From Sulfonitrofixus sp039714575 (GTDB lineage Bacteria > Campylobacterota > Campylobacteria > Campylobacterales > Sulfurimonadaceae), in the NCBI GenBank assembly GCA_039714575.1, contig JBDLJE010000044.1, forward strand, positions 1 through 19,975: DNA of 19,975 bases, read 5' to 3'. The translations under genes and the position numbers were made by a program. Shown here one piece after another: positions 13,496 through 19,975 of the stretch. How positions within the stretch are numbered: position 1 is the stretch's first letter; each line of letters starts with the position of its first letter. Below the pieces are notes generated by a model. That model did no database searches, was not told the DNA's origin, and saw only the letters and a list, made by a program, of their open reading frames with translations.

Positions 13496-14536
13496 TTACT
13501 TCCCTTTTGCTTGATTGATAGAGTGAATATATTGGTAATTTACTTGCGGACGGCGCTGTTGCGGCAGGTTTGCCAGCAGTGTATTGATGACATGTTCAAA
13601 GTCGGCAAACAGGTAATTCGCCATTGAACCCGGGATCGGGTTGATCTCGTTAAGCAGCACTTCGCCCTCAACCACAAAGAAGTCACAGCGGATAAGTGCA
13701 CCTTCGAACATGTTGGTATAGACCTTCGTAAACGTATTTTCAAGATCAGCGACCAGTTCACTGTCGATCTGTGCCTCGCTTACCGCTGAAGAGCGTGAGA
13801 AGTCAAGGTACTTTTTGTCAAAATCCAGAAACTCGTTTTTCTGCGGCTCTTCGACAATAGAGAAGTGTATACCGCCATTGGCACCATAGCCGGCAAGGTT
13901 ATACTCTTTGACGCCCTCGATGAACGGCTCGATGATAAGGTTGTCATCAAACTCAAAAGCGACGTCTAAAGCGTACTCTATCTGCGACGCTTCTTTAATG
14001 ACACTCACACCGATAGAGCTGCCAAGACGTGCCGGTTTGATAATAAACGGCAGTGGTGTCTTGACCGCTTTTCTCTCATCGACATTCATGCTCTCATACG
14101 CGACCGTCTTGACACCGATAGCGTCGGCAAACCACTTGGTATGCATCTTGTCATAACTGAAGACCGAAGCCGTTGGACGGGGACCGATATATTCGATGTC
14201 ATAGAACTCAAGCAGTGAGGCGATGGTACCGTCTTCACCGTCTGCACCGTGAACAAGGTTGAGTACCGGCATCTCCAGACGCTCACTTGCGAACATCTTC
14301 TTCTGAACAAAGGCACCGTTGTCGAGTGAAAGCTGCGGCAGCTTTTTATGCGCACCGGTCGCAAAGGTCTTTGCGACCATCTCACCCTTGCCTATTTTAT
14401 AAAAACAATGATCCTGGTCACAGAAGATAAACTCCAATTTGAAATTAGGAAGTTTCTCCATGATCGTGATCGCACTGACGATGCTGATCTCATGTTCATA
14501 ACTGGCACCGCCGAATAGTATTGCTAATTTCAACAT
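13496..14536 (-). CDS. ddl: D-alanine-D-alanine ligase
   Basis: An ATP-grasp enzyme making D-Ala-D-Ala for peptidoglycan. Visible motifs are ILFGGASYEHEIS (6-18; Glu14 or Glu16 region binds the first D-Ala), LVHGADGEDGTI (94-105), IIKPARLGSSIGVSV (165-179), the omega-loop FLDFDKKYLDF (236-246), and NEINPIPGS (296-304) for Mg/ATP binding. Length (346) is normal, especially for Campylobacterota. The start is well defined by the N-terminal motif. It lies 6 bases after ruvA and 2 bases before the hydrolase. Substitution of the usual omega-loop YDY by FDF-like residues near 237-240 does not change the assignment. Confidence 0.95.
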   Translation of the reverse strand: MLKLAILFGGASYEHEISIVSAITIMEKLPNFKLEFIFCDQDHCFYKIGKGEMVAKTFATGAHKKLPQLSLDNGAFVQKKMFASERLEMPVLNLVHGADGEDGTIASLLEFYDIEYIGPRPTASVFSYDKMHTKWFADAIGVKTVAYESMNVDERKAVKTPLPFIIKPARLGSSIGVSVIKEASQIEYALDVAFEFDDNLIIEPFIEGVKEYNLAGYGANGGIHFSIVEEPQKNEFLDFDKKYLDFSRSSAVSEAQIDSELVADLENTFTKVYTNMFEGALIRCDFFVVEGEVLLNEINPIPGSMANYLFADFEHVINTLLANLPQQRRPQVNYQYIHSINQAKGK

Positions 14537-14542
14537 AGTCCT

Positions 14543-15106
14543 TTAGAGTTTTTGTAATTTTTTAAGGGCTTCTTTTACCAAGCCTGACGTGTCGGTCGCA
14601 GAACAGCCGCTAAGCACCTTGGATATCTGCTCTTTTTTAAAGCCCAGTGATTCAAGTGCCTGACTCGCTTCACTTGCCGCAGGATTTGCCATGGAGCCCT
14701 GCTCACTCAAGATGGCATCAAAGCCGTTCAGTTCAACCAGTATGCGCCCTGCACTTTTAGGACCGATACCCGGAACTTTTTTAAGCCGGTTAATGTCACC
14801 CAATGCTATCACCTCGCCAAACTGTGAAGCCGAGAAGGTCGAACAGATCGCCATCCCGACTTTAGGTCCCACACCGGAAATCCTGATCAGTCTCTCAAAC
14901 AGGACTTTTTCACTCTTTTCGATAAAGCCGTAAAGCAGCTGGGCATCTTCACGGATGATATGCGAAGTGTACAGTTTGACACGATCACTCGTAATGGCAC
15001 CGAAACTGTGAAGTGAGATAAAGACCTCATAGATCAGTCCGTTGGTGTTTACATGCACAAAGGTCGGCTCTTTATGTTCAATTGATCCCTCTATGCCAAC
15101 AATCAT
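14543..15106 (-). CDS. ruvA: Holliday junction branch migration protein RuvA
   Basis: RuvA binds Holliday junctions and loads the RuvB motor. The 187-residue protein has an N-terminal OB-fold (MIVGIEGSIEHKE...), two helix-hairpin-helix motifs (IRISGVGPKVGMAI, 74-87, and LKKVPGIGPKSAGRI, 108-122), a flexible linker (about 130-145), and a C-terminal three-helix RuvB-contact domain (146-187; ALESLGFKKEQ). The length is normal. AAGGG lies just before the ATG. It heads the minus-strand operon containing ddl and murF, an order also seen in C. jejuni (from memory). Confidence 0.95.
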   Translation of the reverse strand: MIVGIEGSIEHKEPTFVHVNTNGLIYEVFISLHSFGAITSDRVKLYTSHIIREDAQLLYGFIEKSEKVLFERLIRISGVGPKVGMAICSTFSASQFGEVIALGDINRLKKVPGIGPKSAGRILVELNGFDAILSEQGSMANPAASEASQALESLGFKKEQISKVLSGCSATDTSGLVKEALKKLQKL

Positions 15107-15129
15107 TTATGCCCTTGTTAACAGCTCTA

Positions 15130-15157
15130 CAGATAGCAACTTTTGATCTCTTGTAAA
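15130..15157 (-). promoter_or_regulatory. Promoter of the ruvA-ddl-murF-dctM operon
   Basis: On the minus strand TTTACA (15152-15157) and TATCTG (15130-15135) are spaced 16 bases, with a TGC just before the -10 box (extended -10). The -10 box ends 23 bases before the ruvA start. No other promoter is evident within the tightly packed operon. Confidence 0.45.
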
Positions 15158-15199
15158 ACCGTCTCTTTTTTTAAAGATACATTTTAATCAATTATCGGT

Positions 15200-15205
15200 T
15201 AAAAT
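15200..15205 (+). promoter_or_regulatory. Possible -10 box of murJ
   Basis: GGTTAAAATAACG contains TAAAAT, five of six matches to TATAAT, 24 bases before the murJ start. It shares a 123-base divergent region with the ruvA promoter. No -35 box is seen. Confidence 0.35.
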
Positions 15206-15229
15206 AACGTAAACCAGCACGGGACCTTC

Positions 15230-16639
15230 ATGTTTAAGAACATTTTTACCAATAGTTTTGGCATCCTTTTTTCACGTATACTTGGATTTATTCGTGATCT
15301 TATGACCGCCTCTGTCTTGGGTGCCAACATCTACAGCGACATCTTTTTTGTTGCCTTTAAACTGCCCAACCTTTTTCGCCGTATCTTTGCCGAAGGTGCT
15401 TTTACCCAAGTATTTATTCCCGCCTTTGCCAGAACCACCCATAAAGCCGTCTTTTCTGCCAATCTTTTTCTTGTGTTTTTAAGTATTATTTTACTTATTA
15501 CCCTTATGGTCAACCTTCTGCCGGAACTCTTTACCAAGGCGATCGCTGTAGGTTTTAGTGACGAGACCATTGAGATAGCCGCGCCGTTTGTAGCGATCAA
15601 CTTTTGGTACCTTCCTCTTGTCTTTTCCATGACCTTTTTAAGCGGGATGCTGCAATACAAACACCATTTTGCTACGACTGCTTTCAGTACTGCCTTGCTC
15701 AACCTCTCACTCATAGGTGCACTTTATCTCAGTCAAGACAAGACACAGAGCGAAACGGTCTACTACCTGAGCTATGGGGTTGTCATAGGCGGTATTGCCC
15801 AACTTGTTGCACACCTTATTGCCTTAAAGAAGATGGGACTCTCAAAACTGCTTTACGGCGGGTTTAAATATGTCAAAGTCAAAAGCACTGTCATCAAAAA
15901 AGATATTAAAAGCTTTAGAAACAACTTCTTTCCGGCGATGTGGGGGAACTCAACGGCGCAAGTCTCTGCCTTTTTAGACACTTTTCTAGCCTCGTTTCTA
16001 GCGACAGGAAGTATCTCGTACCTCTACTACGCCAACCGTATTTTTCAGCTGCCGCTTGCGCTTTTTGCTATTGCCACCTCCATCGCCCTCTTCCCGCGTA
16101 TTGCACGCTACCTGCGCAACCAGGATGAAACAAATGCCAAAGCCTACTTGCGTAAAGCGTTCTGGTTTTTAGCATTTATACTTTCTGCAAGCACGATAGG
16201 AGGAGTCATTTTTGCTCGCGAGATCATCTGGCTGCTTTTTGAACGTGGCGCTTTTGAGACGCAAGACACGTTAAACACCACCATTGTTCTGCAGATGTAT
16301 ATGATCGGCCTTCTCCCATTTGGCATCCAAAAACTTTTTGCCCTCTGGTTATACGCACAAGAGATGCAGATGAAAGCCGCTAAGATAGCAACCCTTTCAC
16401 TTGGTGTCTACATTGTCTTCGCCCTGGCCTTGATCCAACCTCTGGGTGTGGCAGGCTTGGCATTGGCAAGTACGCTGGGAGGCTTTGTAAGCTTTGTCTT
16501 TACCATCCGCGCCTTTGGTACTCACAACTTTTTAGAGATGTTAAAGTCTAAAAACACACTCTACTTAGCAGTGGGTTCGATCTTCACTATCTTTATATTT
16601 TTTCTGTTAAAAAACGCACTGGCCCCGTATATCACTTAA
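15230..16639 (+). CDS. murJ: Lipid II flippase MurJ
   Basis: MurJ moves lipid-linked peptidoglycan precursor across the inner membrane. The 469-residue protein is almost wholly membrane helices and begins with the family signature: SFGILFSRILGFIRDLMTASVLG (about 9-31), then ANIYSDIFFVAFKLPNLFRRIFAEGAF (32-58), including the LPN-FRR-FAEGAF core. Later segments such as SISYLYYANRIFQLPLALFAIAT and LFERGAF fit the MOP/MATE-like fold with about 13-14 helices. GGGA lies 6 bases before the ATG. Divergent from ruvA-ddl-murF, so precursor synthesis and export genes share a control region. It is followed 72 bases later by cysS, which has its own promoter. Confidence 0.95.
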   Translation: MFKNIFTNSFGILFSRILGFIRDLMTASVLGANIYSDIFFVAFKLPNLFRRIFAEGAFTQVFIPAFARTTHKAVFSANLFLVFLSIILLITLMVNLLPELFTKAIAVGFSDETIEIAAPFVAINFWYLPLVFSMTFLSGMLQYKHHFATTAFSTALLNLSLIGALYLSQDKTQSETVYYLSYGVVIGGIAQLVAHLIALKKMGLSKLLYGGFKYVKVKSTVIKKDIKSFRNNFFPAMWGNSTAQVSAFLDTFLASFLATGSISYLYYANRIFQLPLALFAIATSIALFPRIARYLRNQDETNAKAYLRKAFWFLAFILSASTIGGVIFAREIIWLLFERGAFETQDTLNTTIVLQMYMIGLLPFGIQKLFALWLYAQEMQMKAAKIATLSLGVYIVFALALIQPLGVAGLALASTLGGFVSFVFTIRAFGTHNFLEMLKSKNTLYLAVGSIFTIFIFFLLKNALAPYIT

Positions 16640-16651
16640 GACTCCTCCCTA

Positions 16652-16660
16652 TGCTATAAT
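16652..16660 (+). promoter_or_regulatory. Extended -10 promoter of cysS
   Basis: TG-C-TATAAT is an ideal extended -10 element in the 72-base gap between murJ and cysS. It predicts a leader of about 45 bases. The leader shows no T-box or other recognised riboswitch. Confidence 0.6.
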
Positions 16661-16711
16661 TCGCCTACAAATCATGGGCACCTTACGCTCAACAAGCAGG
16701 AATACCAGACT

Positions 16712-18112
16712 ATGTTTATATATGACTCTGTTAAAAAGACAAAACGGGAATTCATCCCTCTCTCCCCTGAGCGTGTGACCCTCTACGTCTGCGGCCCGAC
16801 TGTCTATGATGACGCCCATCTCGGCCATGCCAAAAGCGCCCTTGTCTTCGACCTGCTCCGCCGTGTTCTAGAGGCAAACAGCTACAATGTGGTCTACGCC
16901 AGAAACATCACCGACATCGATGACAAGATCATCAAAAAAGCCGCTGAGCAGGGTGTCGGCATCAACGACATCACCGACAAGTTCACAGAAGCGTACCATA
17001 ACGACATGTCTGCACTCGGCATCGAACGCCCTACTCTTGAGCCGAAAGCGACGGAGTCTTTAGAAGCGATGTTCGAGCTGATCCAGAAACTCCTTGACAA
17101 CGGCCATGCCTACCAGATCGAAAACGGTGATGTCTACTTTGATACTCAAAGTGACCAGAGCTACCTCAGTATCTCAGGCAACAAGCAAAATGATGACGAT
17201 CGTCAAGAGCGTGTAGAGAGTTCAAGTGCAAAGAAAAACCCTGCCGACTTTGCGCTGTGGAAATCAGTAGCCGATAAAAGTATTACCTTTGAGTCACCAT
17301 TTGGTGCCGGCCGTCCGGGCTGGCATACAGAGTGTTCGGCCATGATCGAAAAACACCTTGCCGGTGACGACAAATATGCTATCGACATCCACGGCGGCGG
17401 CGCCGACCTGCTCTTCCCTCACCATGAGAACGAAGCGGCACAGACCCGCTGTTCGTCCAACCATGAACTGGCCAACTACTGGATGCACAACGGTTTTGTC
17501 AACATCGACGGCGAGAAGATGAGCAAGAGTCTTGGCAACAGCTTCTTCATCAAAGATGCCCTCAAGGTCTATGACGGTGAAGTACTGCGCTTCTACCTGT
17601 TAAGCACCCACTACCGCGCCAACTTCAACTTCAACGAACAGGATCTGCTCGCCTCTAAAAAGCGTCTGGACAAGCTCTACCGTCTTAAAAAACGTCTCTT
17701 CGGCATGAAGATCGGCGAAGAGAAGACAGAGATGCAGACAAAACTGCTGGAAGCGCTCAGTGACGACCTCAACGTCTCTTTAGGGCTCTCTATCATCGAT
17801 GAAATGGTTGCCAACGCCAACGAAACTCTGGATGCCAACCCTAAAGACAAACTCATCAAACGTCAAACGACTGCCGACCTTGCCTACATCGAAAAAGTGC
17901 TCGGTTTTGGGCTTCAAAACCCGTTTGAGTACTTTCAGTTCGGTCTTGATGCTGAGACTAAGACCAAGATAGACAAGTTGGTCGAAGCACGTACCGAAGC
18001 GAAAAAAGCGAAAGACTTTGAAAAGTCAGATGCACTGCGTGACGAGATCATGGCCTTCGGTGTCAGCATTATGGACACCGCTCAAGGTACCTTCTGGGAG
18101 CGTGTTGAATGA
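16712..18112 (+). CDS. cysS: Cysteinyl-tRNA synthetase
   Basis: A class I tRNA synthetase charging tRNA-Cys. Zn ligands are Cys27 (YVCGPTVYDDAHLGH), Cys208 (WHTECSAM) and His237 with Glu241 (FPHHENE). The HIGH-type motif is HLGH (36-39) and KMSKS is at 269-273. The length of 466 matches the family, and the C-terminal helical anticodon-binding part ends normally (ALRDEIMAFGVSIMDTAQG). It is the first gene after its own promoter, and its stop overlaps the start of a 41-residue membrane protein gene by 4 bases. Base composition is clearly more G/C-rich than the toxin-antitoxin genes that follow. Confidence 0.97.
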   Translation: MFIYDSVKKTKREFIPLSPERVTLYVCGPTVYDDAHLGHAKSALVFDLLRRVLEANSYNVVYARNITDIDDKIIKKAAEQGVGINDITDKFTEAYHNDMSALGIERPTLEPKATESLEAMFELIQKLLDNGHAYQIENGDVYFDTQSDQSYLSISGNKQNDDDRQERVESSSAKKNPADFALWKSVADKSITFESPFGAGRPGWHTECSAMIEKHLAGDDKYAIDIHGGGADLLFPHHENEAAQTRCSSNHELANYWMHNGFVNIDGEKMSKSLGNSFFIKDALKVYDGEVLRFYLLSTHYRANFNFNEQDLLASKKRLDKLYRLKKRLFGMKIGEEKTEMQTKLLEALSDDLNVSLGLSIIDEMVANANETLDANPKDKLIKRQTTADLAYIEKVLGFGLQNPFEYFQFGLDAETKTKIDKLVEARTEAKKAKDFEKSDALRDEIMAFGVSIMDTAQGTFWERVE

Positions 18113-18234
18113 TCGGCTTTGAAATAGTTGCTGTCATCAGTGTTATCAGTATCTTTGCCTGGTTCATCATGGCGGCTAAAAACACTAACAGCCAAAACCG
18201 GTTTATGGACGATGATAAAGAGGAAGAAAAATAG
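18109..18234 (+). CDS. Small membrane protein, 41 residues, coupled to cysS
   Basis: The start ATG overlaps the cysS stop as ATGA, the arrangement used for translational coupling, which is the main evidence that this is a gene. The product has one hydrophobic helix (about 3-22, FEIVAVISVISIFAWFIM) and a polar, then strongly acidic, C-terminal tail (MDDDKEEEK). It could be an inner-membrane protein with an acidic tail. No family was recognised. It ends 90 bases before the antitoxin start. Confidence 0.6.
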   Translation: MIGFEIVAVISVISIFAWFIMAAKNTNSQNRFMDDDKEEEK

Positions 18235-18249
18235 TTTTTATAGATACGC

Positions 18250-18255
18250 TATAAT
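18250..18255 (+). promoter_or_regulatory. -10 box of the toxin-antitoxin operon
   Basis: ACGCTATAATTATT contains an exact TATAAT 69 bases before the antitoxin ATG. No -35 hexamer is evident. It lies just upstream of an inverted repeat that may bind the antitoxin. Confidence 0.5.
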
Positions 18256-18263
18256 TATTCATA

Positions 18264-18279
18264 GTGACCTTAATATCAC
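18264..18279. promoter_or_regulatory. Possible antitoxin operator (short inverted repeat)
   Basis: GTGA-CCTTAATA-TCAC is an inverted repeat with 4-base arms and an A/T-rich centre, 8 bases after the -10 box, so it covers the start of transcription. Autoregulation by the antitoxin or the TA complex is usual for such operons, but the arms are short. Confidence 0.3.
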
Positions 18280-18324
18280 GCTGAAAAGCTTTTACATTTG
18301 ATTTTGAATAGAAAAGGAGGGGTT

Positions 18325-18528
18325 ATGAGTAATACAAAAATACTAGAAGAAGCACTGCGTCTTAAACCACAAGAGAGATATTTAGTAATAGAGAGCCTCC
18401 TTAAAAGCCTTGATAAGCCTGATGAAGCTATAGATGAAGTTTGGGCAGCAGAGGCACAAGCACGTCTTCAAAACTATAAAAGTAACAATGTAAAAACCAT
18501 CTCTTTTGAGCAGATATTTGATTCCTAA
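18325..18528 (+). CDS. Antitoxin of the putative addiction module component family
   Basis: The 67-residue product matches the unstable antitoxin family (addiction module component, PF09720-like): a helical N-terminus ILEEALRLKPQERYLVIESLLKSLDKPDE and the signature VWAAEAQARLQNYKSNNVKTISFEQI with a C-terminal toxin-binding tail. The ATG at 18325 is chosen because a perfect AAGGAGG lies 4 bases before it; a TTG at 18298 is in frame but has no such site. It overlaps the toxin gene. It neutralises its partner toxin and probably represses the operon. Base use is more A/T-rich than in cysS, which suggests acquisition by transfer. Confidence 0.85.
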   Translation: MSNTKILEEALRLKPQERYLVIESLLKSLDKPDEAIDEVWAAEAQARLQNYKSNNVKTISFEQIFDS

Positions 18529-18826
18529 AATTGAATTTCTTCCAACTGCACTGCTCGAACTTAATGATGCTATAGAGTACTATAACCTTGAACTTCCCGG
18601 TCTAGGTACAAAATTTAAAGAAGAGGTACGAACGTCTTTAAAAAGAGTATCTGTATTTCCTGAAGCATGGTCTATTCTCCGACCTGAGATTCGAAAATGT
18701 ATCATGCATAAATTTCCCTATAATATTTTATATTCTATTCAAGAGAACACTCTCTTGATCATTGCAATCGCACATCATCATAGACACCCCGATTACTGGA
18801 TCGAACGCCTCAATGAAAAAAAATGA
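18506..18826 (+). CDS. RelE/ParE-family toxin
   Basis: The product, about 106 residues, has the ParE/RelE signature: IEFLPTALLELNDAIEYYNLELPGLGTKF (about 9-37), SVFPEAWSILRPEIRK, FPYNILYSI, and the C-terminal IIAIAHHHRHPDYWIERL. Members poison gyrase or cleave mRNA on ribosomes; which of these applies cannot be told here, although this subgroup is usually called ParE or plasmid stabilization protein. No ATG is available at the start. TTG at 18506 is in frame with a 23-base antitoxin overlap, and TTG at 18518 is an alternative; neither has a clear ribosome binding site, so translation probably depends on coupling to the antitoxin. The 3' end overlaps the flavoprotein gene by 14 bases. Confidence 0.82.
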   Translation: MSRYLIPKIEFLPTALLELNDAIEYYNLELPGLGTKFKEEVRTSLKRVSVFPEAWSILRPEIRKCIMHKFPYNILYSIQENTLLIIAIAHHHRHPDYWIERLNEKK

Positions 18827-19975
18827 TGTCATCGTTATAGGCAGCGGTGCGGCAGGTATGATCGCAGCCATAACGGCGGCACGTCTCGGTAAAGATGTTC
18901 TGCTGTTAGAGAAGCTCTCCAAGATCGGGGCCAAACTCAAGGCCACAGGCGGCGGACGCTGTAACCTGACCAACACTCTCTCCAATGAAGAGTTTATGCG
19001 CTCTTTTGGCCGTGAGGGCCGTTTTATGACACCTGCACTTAACGCACTCGACCATAAGGCCCTCATCACTTTCTTTGCAGAGATAGGCGTTGAGTCCCAC
19101 TTTCCTGACGGCTTTCGCGTCTTTCCCAAAACACACTCCTCCCAGACCATCATCACCGCACTTGAAGATGAGATGAAGAGGCTTGGTGTCAGTGTCGAAT
19201 GTTCTCAAAAAGTAGAAGAGCTGCTCTTCAGCGGGGAGCATGTCACCGGTGTCAAAACCACCAAAAGCACCTTTTCTGCTGACAATGTTGTCGTGGCAAC
19301 AGGCGGCCTCGGCTACCCTGTGCTCGGCGCTGAAGGCGACGGTTTTGAGTTGGCGAAACAGGTGGGACACAAGATCACCCCGCTTCACCCTGCCATGATG
19401 CCGCTTAAGACAAAAGAGAGCTGGGTCGAGAACTGCCGCGCCGACACGATTCCCAAAGTGCAGATGTATGTCAACCTCCCAAAGTACAAAAAGCTAAAGG
19501 CCCAAGGCGATCTTATCTTTACCAAAACAGGTGTTCGCGGCCCCGTAGTCCTGGACTTCTCCCGCGAGATCACACCTCTTCTGAGCAAGTTTGACGAAGT
19601 CCCGCTGCTTATGAACCTGACCAAAGGGATGAACGAAGAGCAGATCCGCACGCACATCAAAGATGAGATCTATAAAGACCAAAACCACACAACCCTCACC
19701 CTGCTTCAAACGCTGCTGCCAGAAGCACTTTCACTCGAACTGTGTAAACTGGCCGATGCTGATCCGGCCATAGGCTTTAACAAGCAGAGTGGTCAGAGCC
19801 GGGACAAGCTTGTTAAACTGCTGGCATGGACGCCTCTCACTGTCAATGGTCATGATGGGTTTAAGATGGCGATGATCACTCGTGGGGGTGTCACTCTTAA
19901 GGAGATTGTTCCTGAGACTATGGAGTCTAAGAAGATGAAGGGGCTCTTCTTCTGCGGCGAGGTCATGAACCTTGA
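18813..19975 (+). CDS. HI0933/YhiN-family FAD-dependent oxidoreductase, cut by right edge
   Basis: At least 387 residues are visible with no stop; about 20-30 residues should be missing. The N-terminal Rossmann motif is VIVIGSGAAGMIAA (6-19), followed by KLKATGGGRCNLTN (41-54), VVATGGLGYPVLG (160-172), FTKTGVRGPVVLDFS (236-250), MITRGGV (364-370) and GLFFCGEVM (377-385), in the order typical of the HI0933-like flavoproteins. These bind FAD; their reaction is not well established. It is cytoplasmic. The ATG at 18813 lies inside the toxin gene, and no clear ribosome binding site precedes it. Its G/C content returns to the level of cysS, unlike the TA genes. Confidence 0.92.
   Translation, partial: MKKNDVIVIGSGAAGMIAAITAARLGKDVLLLEKLSKIGAKLKATGGGRCNLTNTLSNEEFMRSFGREGRFMTPALNALDHKALITFFAEIGVESHFPDGFRVFPKTHSSQTIITALEDEMKRLGVSVECSQKVEELLFSGEHVTGVKTTKSTFSADNVVVATGGLGYPVLGAEGDGFELAKQVGHKITPLHPAMMPLKTKESWVENCRADTIPKVQMYVNLPKYKKLKAQGDLIFTKTGVRGPVVLDFSREITPLLSKFDEVPLLMNLTKGMNEEQIRTHIKDEIYKDQNHTTLTLLQTLLPEALSLELCKLADADPAIGFNKQSGQSRDKLVKLLAWTPLTVNGHDGFKMAMITRGGVTLKEIVPETMESKKMKGLFFCGEVMNL

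Overview
The window looks like chromosomal DNA of a Campylobacterota (epsilonproteobacterial) organism, most like the Sulfurimonas/Sulfurovum group. The evidence is the style of the proteins (RibB fused to a degenerate RibA-like tail, MurF with a membrane N-terminus, paired OmpA proteins), promoters that mostly show only a -10 box, and the order ruvA-ddl-hydrolase-murF beside divergent murJ-cysS, which from memory matches Campylobacter jejuni. This is pattern recognition; no database search was run.

Left part (1-5000): a two-gene minus-strand operon encodes a coiled-coil protein and a truncated protein with four exact-length 23-residue repeats. A Fur-box-like palindrome lies over its promoter. 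A CsgG/FlgO-like lipoprotein gene on the plus strand meets a minus-strand operon (RibB/RibA-like, CpsB/YwqE-type PHP phosphatase, exported NagZ-type GH3 enzyme) tail to tail.

Middle part (5000-8760): a textbook promoter drives initiator tRNA-fMet and tRNA-Gln. It is followed by a non-coding stretch with repeated small hairpins and a 38-residue membrane protein gene. A minus-strand pair (HIT protein, MTH1187-type thiamine-binding protein) ends in a likely terminator. Two tandem paralogous OmpA-family outer-membrane proteins follow.

Right-centre (8780-15106): one tightly packed seven-gene minus-strand operon, ruvA-ddl-hydrolase-murF-ydcF/elyC-like-dctQ-dctM. It combines Holliday-junction processing, D-Ala-D-Ala synthesis and ligation to the peptidoglycan precursor, an envelope factor and a TRAP transporter lacking a visible binding protein. 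murJ (lipid II flippase) diverges from it, so the block covers several consecutive steps of peptidoglycan precursor assembly and export.

Right end (16700-19975): cysS with its own promoter and an overlapping 41-residue membrane protein gene; then an AT-rich type II toxin-antitoxin pair; then an HI0933/YhiN-family flavoprotein cut by the right edge, whose start lies inside the toxin gene.

No CRISPR array, insertion sequence, phage gene or rRNA is visible, and no gene-free stretch exceeds about 220 bases. No wholly new multi-gene system is evident. The best leads are the repeat protein operon with its Fur-like box, the membrane-anchored MurF, the TRAP permeases attached to the cell-wall operon, the hairpin element after the tRNAs, and the TA/flavoprotein junction.
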